A stretch of DNA of 64,000 nt, taken from Tribonema minus. Its lineage: Eukaryota > Sar > Xanthophyceae > Tribonematales > Tribonemataceae. Positions 24,201 through 34,326 of this stretch are shown piece after piece. The notes under the pieces are model-generated. The model was given only the letters and a program-made list of their open reading frames with translations. It did not search any database and had not been told where the DNA came from. Location: the NCBI GenBank assembly GCA_017506865.1, contig JAFCMP010000412.1:62001-126000 (forward strand), written 5' to 3'. Numbering within the stretch: the first letter of the stretch is position 1; every line of letters begins with the position of its first letter. A program made the position numbers and the translations under genes.

Positions 24201-27200
24201 GCGCAGCGGCAGCGTACACAACAAAGTGAGTCACACATGCATGCCTCACGGCACCATCATCTTCTCTTGCGCTCAATCACTGGATGCTTGACCCTAACCC
24301 AACCCCATCAACTTGGACCGTAAATGCAACCCTACATACTGATGGGAGCATGAACATTCATTGCGAACACTGCCCCTCAATGATGGCAGACCACGTCTCC
24401 TCCAGTATTCCTGGCATTGGCAAGGTGATCATTGCGCATTGTCGATAGAATTCAACTACACTCATGTACGTTTCGTGCGGTGCATGGAACATGACTGGAG
24501 CACCCCGCCAAGGGCTCGAAGCATTCGCAGGGTCAAATCACAACATACTTGAGAAGTTCACAGCTTGTAAACTTGAAAAATGATTCACTGCTTGTACCAA
24601 AGCCAAAGTGCACAAACACCCGCTGCACACGTCAAAACATTCAGCATTTACACACCTTAGCAAGACCACCATCCTCTCCATCCTCCACTGTCTCCACGAT
24701 GAGCCCAGGCTTGCTCCTTTCAGTCACCCTCCCATCCTTTGCAGTACCAGCGTCAGCAGCCTTAATCTTGTGTTTTTGCTGCTGAACCTCCTGTCCCAAT
24801 CGCTGCATGATGGACAGAGGACCCAGTTTGCCCTGTAGCAGACACATACCCGCGCAACATTTTAGCACCCGTTACCAACTAGGCTACCAAACTTCAACAA
24901 GTTCAGAGCACAAAATTCACCAAGGATAACTTCAACACTCACTCTCATGCAGAAGTCTGTGTGTGTATTTAGTGCATTATGTACTGCAAGATGGAGCGGT
25001 GGCTGACCGGAGTGGCAGCAGGCACGGACATTGCATGCAATGTAATGTTGTGTATGATGGCATGGCGGGCATGGCATTGGTGGTAGGCGGAGCAACAGTG
25101 CAACACGGCCCACACGGGCTTTGCAGCAGAAGCAACAGAGCTGCAAGAGCGATCAGCTGCCAGCACCCACACCAATGGTGTTTCCAACCATGCAACTGCC
25201 ACAGCTACAGATTTGTCCAATTGTGCAACTGCCACTGAGCTGCATGTTGAACTAACCCTTAGAGTCCCCGTTGCTGCTATGAACAGCTTAGAGACACATC
25301 AAGTATCAGCCACGATCACTTGCACTAGAGTAGTAGGTAAACTGCGCATGCCGCCACCTAAAGTTTAGCAACGCTGCACAATGGTTCGCTCTAGCCCTGG
25401 CCCTACGTAATGCATATCGACCCTGTTCCCAACCCGACGAAGTCTGAGAGTCACTGTTCGGTGCACCACTTGTGAGTGCTGTTTAAACAGCGCAAATTCC
25501 AAGTGAAGAGGTTTACACTGCGGTTGAAGTTGAACTTGCCTCCTCCTCCAGCTTCTCGCGGCCGTACTGGCTCAAGTATACAGACACTCTGGTCACCGAT
25601 GCTTGACCAGGGCAGAAGGAGGAGCACAGCACCATGATGTCTACTGCCTTGATGTGCTCCCAGTCGCAGTTCATGAGGGCCAGGCGACAGGTGGCGTCGC
25701 CCATGGGCACGTCCTTGTAGCGTAGTACAGAAGCAAGCGTGCCACAAGCGAATGGTGTCAGTTGTTTGGCACAGCATTGGTGGTGGCATCACATACTGAC
25801 ATTCGGTGAGAACCGCCAATGTGTTTACAGTTAGGCTGCGCAGTAGTGGCAATTGGCGTTTCCGTGCCCTGGGGAGATTGTTGTTTACAAACAAATCAGT
25901 AGAAGTATGCAACAGACATTGAGCAATATTGATGGTCACACCATTGAGGTGACTCTTGATTGCAGTCCAGGTCAGCCCTGACCCTAACCCTATTCCTTCT
26001 TAACCTCTCGAAACGCGAAGCCATACAGAATGACTCGGAATGAAGAGGTGCGAATGGTGGCGACATCAGCACTTCCAGTTGGTGTATGTTACATCTAAGG
26101 TTGCGTCAGAGTACTACGCGCCAAACACACCACCATAGCGCGCTGCATCGCTCGCTGTCACGCTGCGCTGAGTCAGATGTGACTTATACATGACTACAAT
26201 ACACACTGGGTTATGAAGCTGGATTCCTAGTTGGTGCACTTTTTCAGATGTACATACACTGGCCGGACAGTGCTGTCTGACCACTTCTGCATGCTCACAT
26301 AGTGATACCAGTTGTGATAGCTGAGTCACTCACTTGTTTTAGGCGATCTGCCATCCTATGCGCTGTGTGCAAGTAGGGCTAGCGGCTCTGAAACTAGTGG
26401 TGTAGAGAACTTGATGTGCTTGAAATGGCTGGTTTATAATGATGCCACTGTTGCGCCTGCTGTCTTGTTGACACTTCATGTACTTCACTAAAGTATGCAA
26501 TTTCCAGATTATGGTCCATGCATCATTGCACGCAGCATGTTACACTTACTGTGTCGTTGTGATCACAATGTACTTGCTAGCACACAGCCGCTGATGTGAT
26601 GGTGCATTGGTCAGCATGACCACACACTATCTGGTATGATGCTGATCGACATGATGACAACACACCTGGCAACCCAGCAATGCATACTGGCTGTAGCGTT
26701 TACTAAGTGGTTTGGACTCTCCTGGCACGGCCCTGCGTGTTCATTTCGCTGATGCTGCAAATATGCATATGCCACCACCAAAGAAACGATGCTACCCGCA
26801 CCCGTCAGCTCAACGAAAAGTGCAGCATAACCCGCGAAGCGCATTTCAATGTTGAGTGATAGTGATGCACACACACACACATACACATACCTCAGCATCA
26901 TCATCGACCTCCTCGTCCAGCTCCGCTCCGCTCTCCGCATCGCTGCCGCTGTCGTCGCTGCTGTCGTTGCTGCTGCCGCTGCCGCTGATCTCCCCCCTGG
27001 CCACCTTGTTGAGGTACTCCACGCGCGCCTCCATGTCCACAACGCTGGTGGGCTGCTGCTTCGCCTTCTCAACCTTGCGCACCCGCGCAGCAGCGTCAGC
27101 AGTGTCATCCCCCCCCGGCTCCGACTCGCTACCAGAGGCGCTGCCGCTGCTGCCGGCACCGTCGCTTTCGCTGTCGTGGTCATAATCGCCATGCTCTGGT

Positions 27201-28286
27201 CTGGCAGGCTCTGCCTCACCGTGGCGCCGAGCACTCCTGCCATTTGCGCCCTTACTGCTCGCAGCCTTTGCTCCTCTCTTCGCTGTTGCTTCTGAAGGTT
27301 CTGTTTCTGCTTGAGCGTCACCAGCATCATCCTCATCCTCATCCTCCACTCTGTAGAATGCCGAGAGCTCGCTTTTGGCGGCCTGCAAGGAAGCCAGCGG
27401 TGAAACATTTGCTTTGAGCTCACATACACACCACACACACACACACACAACACACACACACACACACACTGACCCTGCGGCAGTTACGGTCAGAGTTACT
27501 GTTAGCTTTGGTGCAGGCGCACAGGGATAGATATAAATAGGTATGGAGATAAAATATCTGATAAATGTTGCTCGATACGTATGCAAGTGATGCCATCCAA
27601 TGACGCACATCATGGCGGAGGCACGTCGGCACTGCATTCCGTTGAAGCATGAAAGAAAGGGTTTGGGTTAGCAAATCTATACTGCAGCCGTGTGCAGCAA
27701 CCACTTTAATGCTGTCGTGGCATCGGAACTCATATGTGGTACGCCTGTCATAGGGTCGCTCTTGATCATCGCGTGACACTCGCAATCTGGTCCATTCATG
27801 TCAGTCCATGACTTCTCACCTGCCCTGCGGGTGTCGATCGAACCTTCCGTCCATATTTGTCCACCTTTGCTCCAGTGCCAACCTGCAACATGCAGTCGTG
27901 ACAGATCAAAAAGTTGCTGAGAGTAGCCAACAACCATGCAACAGGCTTTCGCCAAATGCACCACTTGAAACGAATCCATCCATGGTCTCATCCTCCTCAA
28001 TATGCGTCTGCTGAACACAGGTGCACACTTAACTCTTATCTGCAAGGCGTCTCTGGTCTACGGTTTGCCTCATGTCACTGTGGCTCACACCGCTCACCTG
28101 AAACCTCTTGTCGCTCAGCACCGCGGTGAACCGAGGGTCCAACTTCACCTTTCTGCTGTCAGTTTTAGCTCGCCGGAAAGTCGGTGCTGTGTGCATGCCG
28201 CTAAACCTGCCATCGTCAACAATCGGCGCATCGAAGTCACCGCCGCCCTCCTTGCCTCGCTTCGTCCTGGTTTTCCCTTTCGACAT
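18254..28286 (-). CDS. ESF1: ESF1-like nucleolar pre-rRNA processing protein
   Basis: Twelve exons give about 854 residues: 28286-28098, 27882-27820, 27382-26891, 25713-25540, 24832-24656, 23763-23629, 23155-22994, 22589-22275, 21350-21126, 20182-19904, 19477-19361, 18490-18254. ESF1 acts in the nucleolus in small-subunit processome work on 18S rRNA. Family marks in order: N-terminal KVKLDPRFTAVLSDKRF; an acidic Ser-rich stretch ending EYLNKVARGEI; an RRM-like block LALMNCDWEHIKAVDIMVL; LQKLKYYFAVVEC; VDGMEFESSRVALDLRFVPDD; a basic/acidic tail; and the NUC153 motif GFNVDVKDDRFAAVLEG...IDRTAPDFK. Length matches human ESF1 (about 850). All 11 introns are phase 0. Donors at 25539, 22993 and 19360 read GCAAG(T/C), i.e. 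GC-AG introns. The last intron contains retroelement tails. Confidence 0.92.
18677..19043 (-). mobile_element. Array of alternating retroelement 3' tails
   Basis: Read on the minus strand, four 3' tails follow one another: F1 (19043-18997), a short F2 (18996-18946), F1 (18945-18899) and a longer F2 (about 18881-18677). F1 ends AATAAAAAGTAC as at 8267 and 62714; F2 ends AATAAAAGTAC as at 63454. All are 5'-truncated. They sit in the last ESF1 intron in the gene's orientation, so their AATAAA signals could affect transcript ends. Confidence 0.8.
19655..19672. repeat. (TA)n microsatellite in an ESF1 intron
   Basis: About nine TA units form a short AT-rich tract in otherwise GC-rich surroundings. 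Confidence 0.7.
26869..26890. repeat. (CA)n microsatellite beside an ESF1 donor site
   Basis: An alternating AC tract runs directly into the 5' splice site GTATGT (minus strand) of the acidic ESF1 exon, so the intron starts with (GT)n-like sequence. Confidence 0.7.
27420..27472. repeat. (CA)n microsatellite in an ESF1 intron
   Basis: About 50 bases of nearly pure AC repeat lie just upstream (minus strand) of the acceptor at 27383. Confidence 0.8.
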
Positions 28287-31200
28287 TTTTGCCAGCCGAA
28301 TGCTTTCGCTGCACACCAGGACAACCTTCACCACTTGAAGCCAGTGCGCCACTGACAATTGCTGCTTAAAGGCAACAGTGGAAGGGACAGCTCTCACAAC
28401 GCCCCAAAAATCCCTGAACTTCAAGTGCAACTGCAAGTGCGAGTGGTGACAACCTGACAGTGTCGGCTGGCCGCGCCGACACTGCTGCAGCTCGGGAGCG
28501 GCGCATGCGGACATATCACTTCTTCCTCATTTGCAGAGTGCGGGCGGTGGCTGGCTTGTGGCCTGAGGTGCCCATCCACCCTACCACCCTACCTGGATCG
28601 TCTTCTTTAGCAAGCCAGAGCGGCGGCTCATGCCGGCGTATGCCCCCCAAGCGCCTCATTCGGCACACATCGCCTGCCAGTTGTCGAGACTGAACAACGA
28701 GAGCAGGACGTCCATCACATTTGCCAAGAATCAGGCAAACCCTTGCGCCGCAGCAACACGGGATCTCGGGTCTTCCATTTCGACATTGCTATGCCAGAGG
28801 TTCCCGAGAATGTGCAGCTCACGATGCACGCCACAGACTGCGACAAAGCTGGCACCACAAAGAGATGCGCAAGGATGTTCACCGCGCCAGCATTGTCGTG
28901 GTAGATGGCGCGCACCCTGCACTGCATGTGCTTGGGTACATCGGGCAGTGCATTTTCGCAATGAAAGACCCGTGATCCTGTGCCGCTGCATCGGAAGGGT
29001 GCTGATCCTTGGGGCATGTATCCCGCGCCCTGAGCAAGTCGTTTGGTCTTGCCTGAGCGTGTGCGTGTCGTTTGGTCTTGCAGGCGCCAGGTAGACAATG
29101 CGCTGTATGAGGCGCTTGTGGGGGATGGGCCTGCGCGAGCTCTGCCCTGGTAAGGTGGCCCGATGATGTTGCACGCCACGCGGGCCACTGCCTGCTCCTC
29201 AGGCTGGTGCGATAGGAGTCCAGAACCCTATGCGCGCATGCGGTGCTCGCAGTCACAGAAGTGTCGGCTGCGCACGGCAGCGTCTGGTACATAGTGACGG
29301 CGGCGCAGTCGAGTGCGGTGCCCGGCTTGCGCTTCACGGGTGAAGTATGGTGCCTTCGCCTGCCGGAACGCGCGTCGGTCTTAGTGCACTTTGTTGCGGC
29401 ATGATTCGCATCTCCGCAGGGAGCGATTGGAGGAGGGGTAGGCAGGCACTGCATCTATTCAAGTCTGATAGTTCTGGACTGATCTGGCCTCTGCACGTCT
29501 GTGATGCACAGGCACTTGTGTGTGGTAGACAAGTGAGTCCAGTAATTTGTACCTAATCTTACCAGAGCTACGGTATGCTGCGGCTGCTCCATGTTCAACT
29601 TTGGAGGCAGTCTGCCCCCCCGTTCTGGGGGCTTGCTTTGCAGATGGCAGTTCATTCTCTCAAGCTGAACAAGTTTTACTGCTGAGTGCGCACCTCTGCT
29701 TGATGTGACTGAGAGAGTCGCCTGAAGCAGTGTGTAGCCCACGAGGTACGCTGGCATGCGAGCTGACATTCTTGCTTGTTGCAGCGTTGCTTTCTTTGGC
29801 TTGCTCCAGTGAGCCATGTCACACAATTTCAAAAATAATTTGAGAATTCTCTCAAAGCCATGTGCGCAGAAGGTGGGCAAAGGAGTTCCAGCAAGCACCC
29901 CGATGCTTGAAACACAAAACTCTCACGCGAAACTGATCTGCACAGATTGTGCGTGCTGCTGTTTGTATCAATAGCCGCCCTTGGCCACAACTGTTGATGC
30001 TTGTGGCACATGTCAATCATGAATGTACAAAGCGCGTAGCAGCATATCGCACAGCGGCAGCGCACATGTGCATGCGCATCGCATCACTGATTTTTGGTCA
30101 CGAACGCTGCACACGCGACATCATTTGCAATCATCAGGCTCATAGGCATGCATCTGCAGCAGAAAACGACTCTCACAATGGCACCGTTTTGCATCGACGA
30201 TGGTGTCGCCATTGTGTCCTTCACCATCATTGCAGTCCAGTAGCTGGTGGCAGTCTCTGCTCTGTAAGGCCCGCGTGGGTCGTGCGCACATGCTGCGCAG
30301 TACAGCATTGCCATGTGTCCTGCATCACCCATTTGATTGGCAGACAAATTTGAGCACTGCTGCTGCCATATAGTGATCAAGCCCAAACTCAATGCCCCAT
30401 GCTGACTTGTTTACACTTCAACAACTTGCTCATCGTGTACCCTGAGGCAGAGTGCGAGCATGATTGGGAGTTGTGCGTCTCTGACTGTCATGACGGCCTG
30501 TGCGGATGATGCTTTGACGCTGTTGCGCCTTGCTGCCGCAGCTTCTGGACTGAGGACTGTTCATGTCTTGACCACTGTGACGTTTGCTGCCTTTCGCCAC
30601 ATAGGGAATGATGCAGAAGCCCCATCGATTCTGCATGCACGCCAGCAGGACAAGCATATCAGAATGTGGCATCATTGACGCGCTTGCGTGTGTGCTGGTC
30701 ACTTTGAAGGATCTTCACAACAAGCTACTTCCAAGTACTTGCTTATACGACCTCACAACCCGAGGTGCAACTCGACATGAGCACCAGCCATCTGACAAGG
30801 CAGTCATGGTGACCACGAGGCCCTGTGCCATCTGCACATGTACCAGTGTGAAAGACATTACCATGGTAGCAACCATTATATGCATTGACCATAGGTATTG
30901 ATGGCAGCCCCTTCCCGGTAACATCGAGCCATCTTGACTGAAGCATTTCAAGAATGCCCATGAAGAGTATAGCGACTTCCATCACAGACAGCATGCACAG
31001 CAACTCGAGCATGATTGATTGTAGAACAGTGTCAACAAACAGTGCAACAAACAGTGGAACGACATTTGCAGCTGAGGAATGTTGGCGTGGGTAAGTTTGC
31101 TTGCGTTGCAGCAGCTATGAGCGCTCAAAATGTTGGCCTGCCAGAGATGGTTGCACACACAGCTACTTGAGATGAACAGCAAGACTTTCTGCACCACAAT

Positions 31201-31474
31201 GTCATTTCATTGATGAATTGTGACACAAGCTTGCACGTGCTACAAATTGGTTGACAATATGACAAGAGTTGACTGAACACCAAGGGATAGCCTTGACGTG
31301 CCTCCTTGCACTGCCTTGACACATCACATTGTGCAGAACCTGAGCAATTCAGGCACGCAAGGGGAGCAAATGATTGGCCTCAATGACCTGGCACGCAAAT
31401 TCAAGCAGATCTGAAAATCAAAACACGGATTAAGGCGCGCAACTGCTCACCTCAAATCATGAGTCCAGCCGTGG
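28287..31474. other. 3.2 kb gene-poor region
   Basis: Several moderate open frames exist, e.g. minus strand 28715-29188 and 28879-29454, which overlap in different frames, but none shows a motif I can name and no exon chain could be built. Part of 28.7-29.5 kb may be decayed transposon sequence. The ESF1 promoter should lie just above 28286. Confidence 0.4.
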
Positions 31475-32110
31475 TCAGTCTCCGTACATCTGCTTCCACG
31501 ATGCAGCACATAGCTTCTCCTGCTCAGCAATGCGCTCCGCTATCTCTTCATCCGTGTACTTCACCTTCGCCCTCTTCTTCTTGCGGTGCTGACATGCAGA
31601 AAACCCGGGTACACAGCACATGGTGAGAATGAAGTCCCCTTGTGGAGCACAGTGGGCATGCACCAGCACATCGCTTATATTCTACACACAACTGATCGGT
31701 TGCCTGCGCCGGCGGGCACCGGTTCAGCCAGGATCATGAACGTCACTTATGTCCTGCCACCACACAATGAGGTGCTCAGCGAACAGAGCTACTCTGGGAC
31801 TCACCGTTGTCTCGTCTGTTGATTCCGCCTGAGCTGCTGCTGCAGCAGCATACTCACCAAAGCCCATCTCTGCCAGTAATGCATCGACAGCATCCGGCGT
31901 AACAGTTTTCGGACCCTGTAAGTGACCAGCCATGGCTCTAATGAAGCCCGTACAGCACTGATTGAGCATGCTCACGGCGTCGGGATCCAATGCAGCTCCC
32001 TGTGGCAGAGCCTGCGCTGCCAGCCTCTTCATCAGCGCATTAGAAAATGTGGTCCCCGCTGCACCAGAAGCATCATCCCCCGCATCCGCCAGCGCATCGG
32101 GAGCCTCCAT
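31475..32110 (-). CDS. Histone-fold protein, POLE3/Dpb4-like
   Basis: Two exons (32110-31805 and 31588-31475, GT-AG, phase 0) give 139 residues. Residues ~20-80 form a histone fold: FSNALMKRLAAQALPQG, then DPDAVSMLNQCCTGFIRAMAG, then GPKTVTPDAVDALLAEMGFGEY. This follows the POLE3/Dpb4 pattern (NAxIxRxxKEALPxG, later KTLNxSDVLxAMxEMxF) more closely than NF-YB. POLE3/Dpb4 pairs with a second histone-fold subunit in DNA polymerase epsilon and in CHRAC-type remodelers. The C-terminus is Lys-rich (HRKKKRAKVKYTDEEIAERI) and short. The gene is divergent from deoxyhypusine synthase, start to start 175 bp apart. Dr1 or another NF-Y-like protein is the alternative. Confidence 0.65.
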
Positions 32111-32285
32111 GTCATGAGCACAGCTTCTTCACCTCCCACGCCGGTGTTGAAGTTGAGGATTCAGAAGGTGAAGTGGGACCAAAAGAGAAAGCCGTACGCG
32201 CTTGCTGCACCAAGGTACTGCCGTTGGTGCGTGTCGCTATCCGGTCATCCACGTATATAGAGCTTGTAGCAGCGCTGGCAACACC
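32111..32285. promoter_or_regulatory. Compact divergent intergenic region
   Basis: Only 175 bp separate the start codons of the histone-fold gene (minus) and deoxyhypusine synthase (plus), so both promoters and 5' UTRs must overlap here. It contains GTTGAAGTTGAGG (about 32147-32159) and a TATATA at 32254-32259, only about 30 bases before the plus-strand start codon. Function is inferred from position. Confidence 0.5.
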
Positions 32286-33524
32286 ATGAGTTCTGCAGCA
32301 GCGAATGGCGATGCGAGCCTTAAAGCACCGGTGCTGGGGCTGGCACCGGAGGTGGCGCAGTCAGCAGTACGAGTCAAAAGCGAAAGCATGCCCAGCGGAA
32401 CGCCAGTGTGCAGAGGGTACGATTTCAACCAGGGCGTGGACCTGAGCAAGATGCTACAGGCAGCTTTCACCACAGGCTTTCAGGCCACCAACCTGGCGTT
32501 GGCGATAGACGAGGTGCGCCGCATGCGGGAGTGGAGGCTGAGCCACAGACCCGTGACGCCGGACACGGAAGATGAGCTGCGGGATCCTGAGGTACGGGCC
32601 AATGCCAAGTGCACCATCTTTCTCAGCTACACCAGCAACATGATCAGCTGCGGCTTGCGCGAAGTCATCCGCTTCCTGGTGCAGCACAAGATGGTCGACT
32701 GCATTGTCACGACAGCGGGCGGCGTAGAGGAGGACCTCATTAAGTGCCTCAAACCCACGTACCTGGGCGATTTCGGCCTCAACGGTAGAGAGCTGCGGCT
32801 CAAGGGCATCAATAGGATCGGCAACCTGCTGGTCCCCAACGAAAACTACTGCTCCTTTGAGGACTGGATCAAGCCCATTCTGATGGCCATGACTGACGAG
32901 CAAGCACAGCTGTCGGACATGACGACGAACGGCGGCGAAGCCAGCAGCGGCCGCGTATGGACGCCCAGCAGCATGATTGCGCGGCTAGGACAGGAGATCA
33001 ACAACGAGGACAGCGTCTACTACTGGTGTTGGAAGCACGGCATACCCGTGTTCTGCCCCGCGCTGACGGACGGCTCCATAGGCGACATGATCTACTTCCA
33101 CAAGTACAAGCGGCCGGAGTTCATGCTGGACGTCACGGGGGACATCAAGTCGATCAACGACATTGCGGTGCGCGCTCACGCCACAGGCATGATCGTGCTG
33201 GGGGGCGGGGTAGTGAAGCACCATACGTGCAACGCCAACTTGATGCGGAACGGGGCAGAGTTCAGCGTGTTCATCAATACGGGGAGCGACTTCGACGGCA
33301 GCGACAGCGGCGCGAAACCGGACGAGGCTATATCCTGGGGTAAGGTGAAGATAGATTCGCGGCCTGTGAAGTTGCAAGCAGAGGCCACTCTGGTATTTCC
33401 CCTCATAGTTGCGGAAACATTTGCGAAAGACTTCCATGCTAGCAGAACAGCAATGCAGCAGCAGCAACAATCACAACATCAGCAGCAGCCAAGCACCTGC
33501 GTAGAGGAGAGCGTGAGCGGCTGA
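32286..33524 (+). CDS. DHPS: Deoxyhypusine synthase
   Basis: An uninterrupted frame of 412 residues from ATG 32286 (the frame is open to an ATG at 32202, but family alignment begins only after MSSAAANGD). The enzyme transfers the aminobutyl group of spermidine to one lysine of eIF5A, NAD-dependent, in the cytosol. Family segments: VRGYDF-like [73 protein letters not shown] and [20 protein letters not shown]. The catalytic Lys of the SWGK motif is residue ~353. The last ~30 residues are a Gln-rich extension not typical of the family. It has no introns, unlike every other complete multi-domain gene here. Confidence 0.96.
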   Translation: MSSAAANGDASLKAPVLGLAPEVAQSAVRVKSESMPSGTPVCRGYDFNQGVDLSKMLQAAFTTGFQATNLALAIDEVRRMREWRLSHRPVTPDTEDELRDPEVRANAKCTIFLSYTSNMISCGLREVIRFLVQHKMVDCIVTTAGGVEEDLIKCLKPTYLGDFGLNGRELRLKGINRIGNLLVPNENYCSFEDWIKPILMAMTDEQAQLSDMTTNGGEASSGRVWTPSSMIARLGQEINNEDSVYYWCWKHGIPVFCPALTDGSIGDMIYFHKYKRPEFMLDVTGDIKSINDIAVRAHATGMIVLGGGVVKHHTCNANLMRNGAEFSVFINTGSDFDGSDSGAKPDEAISWGKVKIDSRPVKLQAEATLVFPLIVAETFAKDFHASRTAMQQQQQSQHQQQPSTCVEESVSG

Positions 33525-34326
33525 TGTCTGCACGGCAGACTTTGTGCACGCGCAAGTTGTGGGATTTGTTGCTCACAGCAGCCATCACATACCAGTACGC
33601 TGAGTTGAGGGATTTGTTGCCCACAGCAGCCATCACACACCAATACGCTGAGCTTATTCATTTGCGCACATTGTGTTTCTTTTGCCATGACTCCTGTTCT
33701 TGCATATGCCGATGCGGTGCCGATAATCCATGTGCGTGCTCGGGCTTCTTGACATGCTGTAGATGCACACAATGGGTGACAAGGGTTGCGTTCTATAGCG
33801 GTGTTAGCATGCCAGCTGTTAGATTCCTCCATGGATTGGTGCATATGTTGTTGTAACTTAGAAACTCTGTCGTCTGCCATGGTATGAAGTGCCAGATGAT
33901 GCCTGGTCTCTACTTGGTCATGGTGGCCTGCCACAACTGCTGTCAGATTTGCAAGCCATTTCCATCATTTCAAAGCATGCCTGCAATACGGCAGTGAGCC
34001 TTGGCCGCTCGCATTACTGTTTCTGGGAGCGCACTGCAGCAAGGCACAGCAGGCAACAGCGACCGTTCTAGTTCACACAGGACTCGTGGATTTCTACCCC
34101 AGCCCCTTCGATGTACTTTAATAGTTTGGACGCCGCTTGATGTATGCCTTGATGGGAACCCAGCATTGCCTGCCCCCCGTTTCCTTGGCAACCTCACAAA
34201 CCCTACATAATCCAGCCTTATTCCTAGGACAGCGGCGCACACGAACGAGTGTGCGCGCCTGCCATCACGTTTAACGCCTTTTTTGATCAGATCTGCAAAA
34301 GCGTAGCTTGGCGAGGCCTACGAGGC
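33525..34326. other. Spacer between deoxyhypusine synthase and SEC31
   Basis: It contains a 48-bp tandem duplication (33561-33656) and the SEC31 upstream region. The SEC31 frame is open from an ATG at 34249, but this extension lacks similarity. No gene otherwise. Confidence 0.5.
33561..33656 (+). repeat. 48-bp tandem duplication 3' of deoxyhypusine synthase
   Basis: GGGATTTGTTGC(T/C)CACAGC and the following ~29 bases occur twice (33561-33608, 33609-33656) with a few substitutions. Confidence 0.85.

Noticed and set aside
26611..27465. 284-residue minus-strand frame overlapping the acidic ESF1 exon
   Set aside because: Same strand but a different frame; it starts inside the CA-repeat intron and lacks ESF1 features, while the overlapping frame has EYLNKVARGEI and good splice sites.
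28715..29454. Two overlapping minus-strand frames of 157 and 191 residues
   Set aside because: I considered a decayed transposon or host gene, but they overlap in different frames, with no motif and no convincing splice sites.
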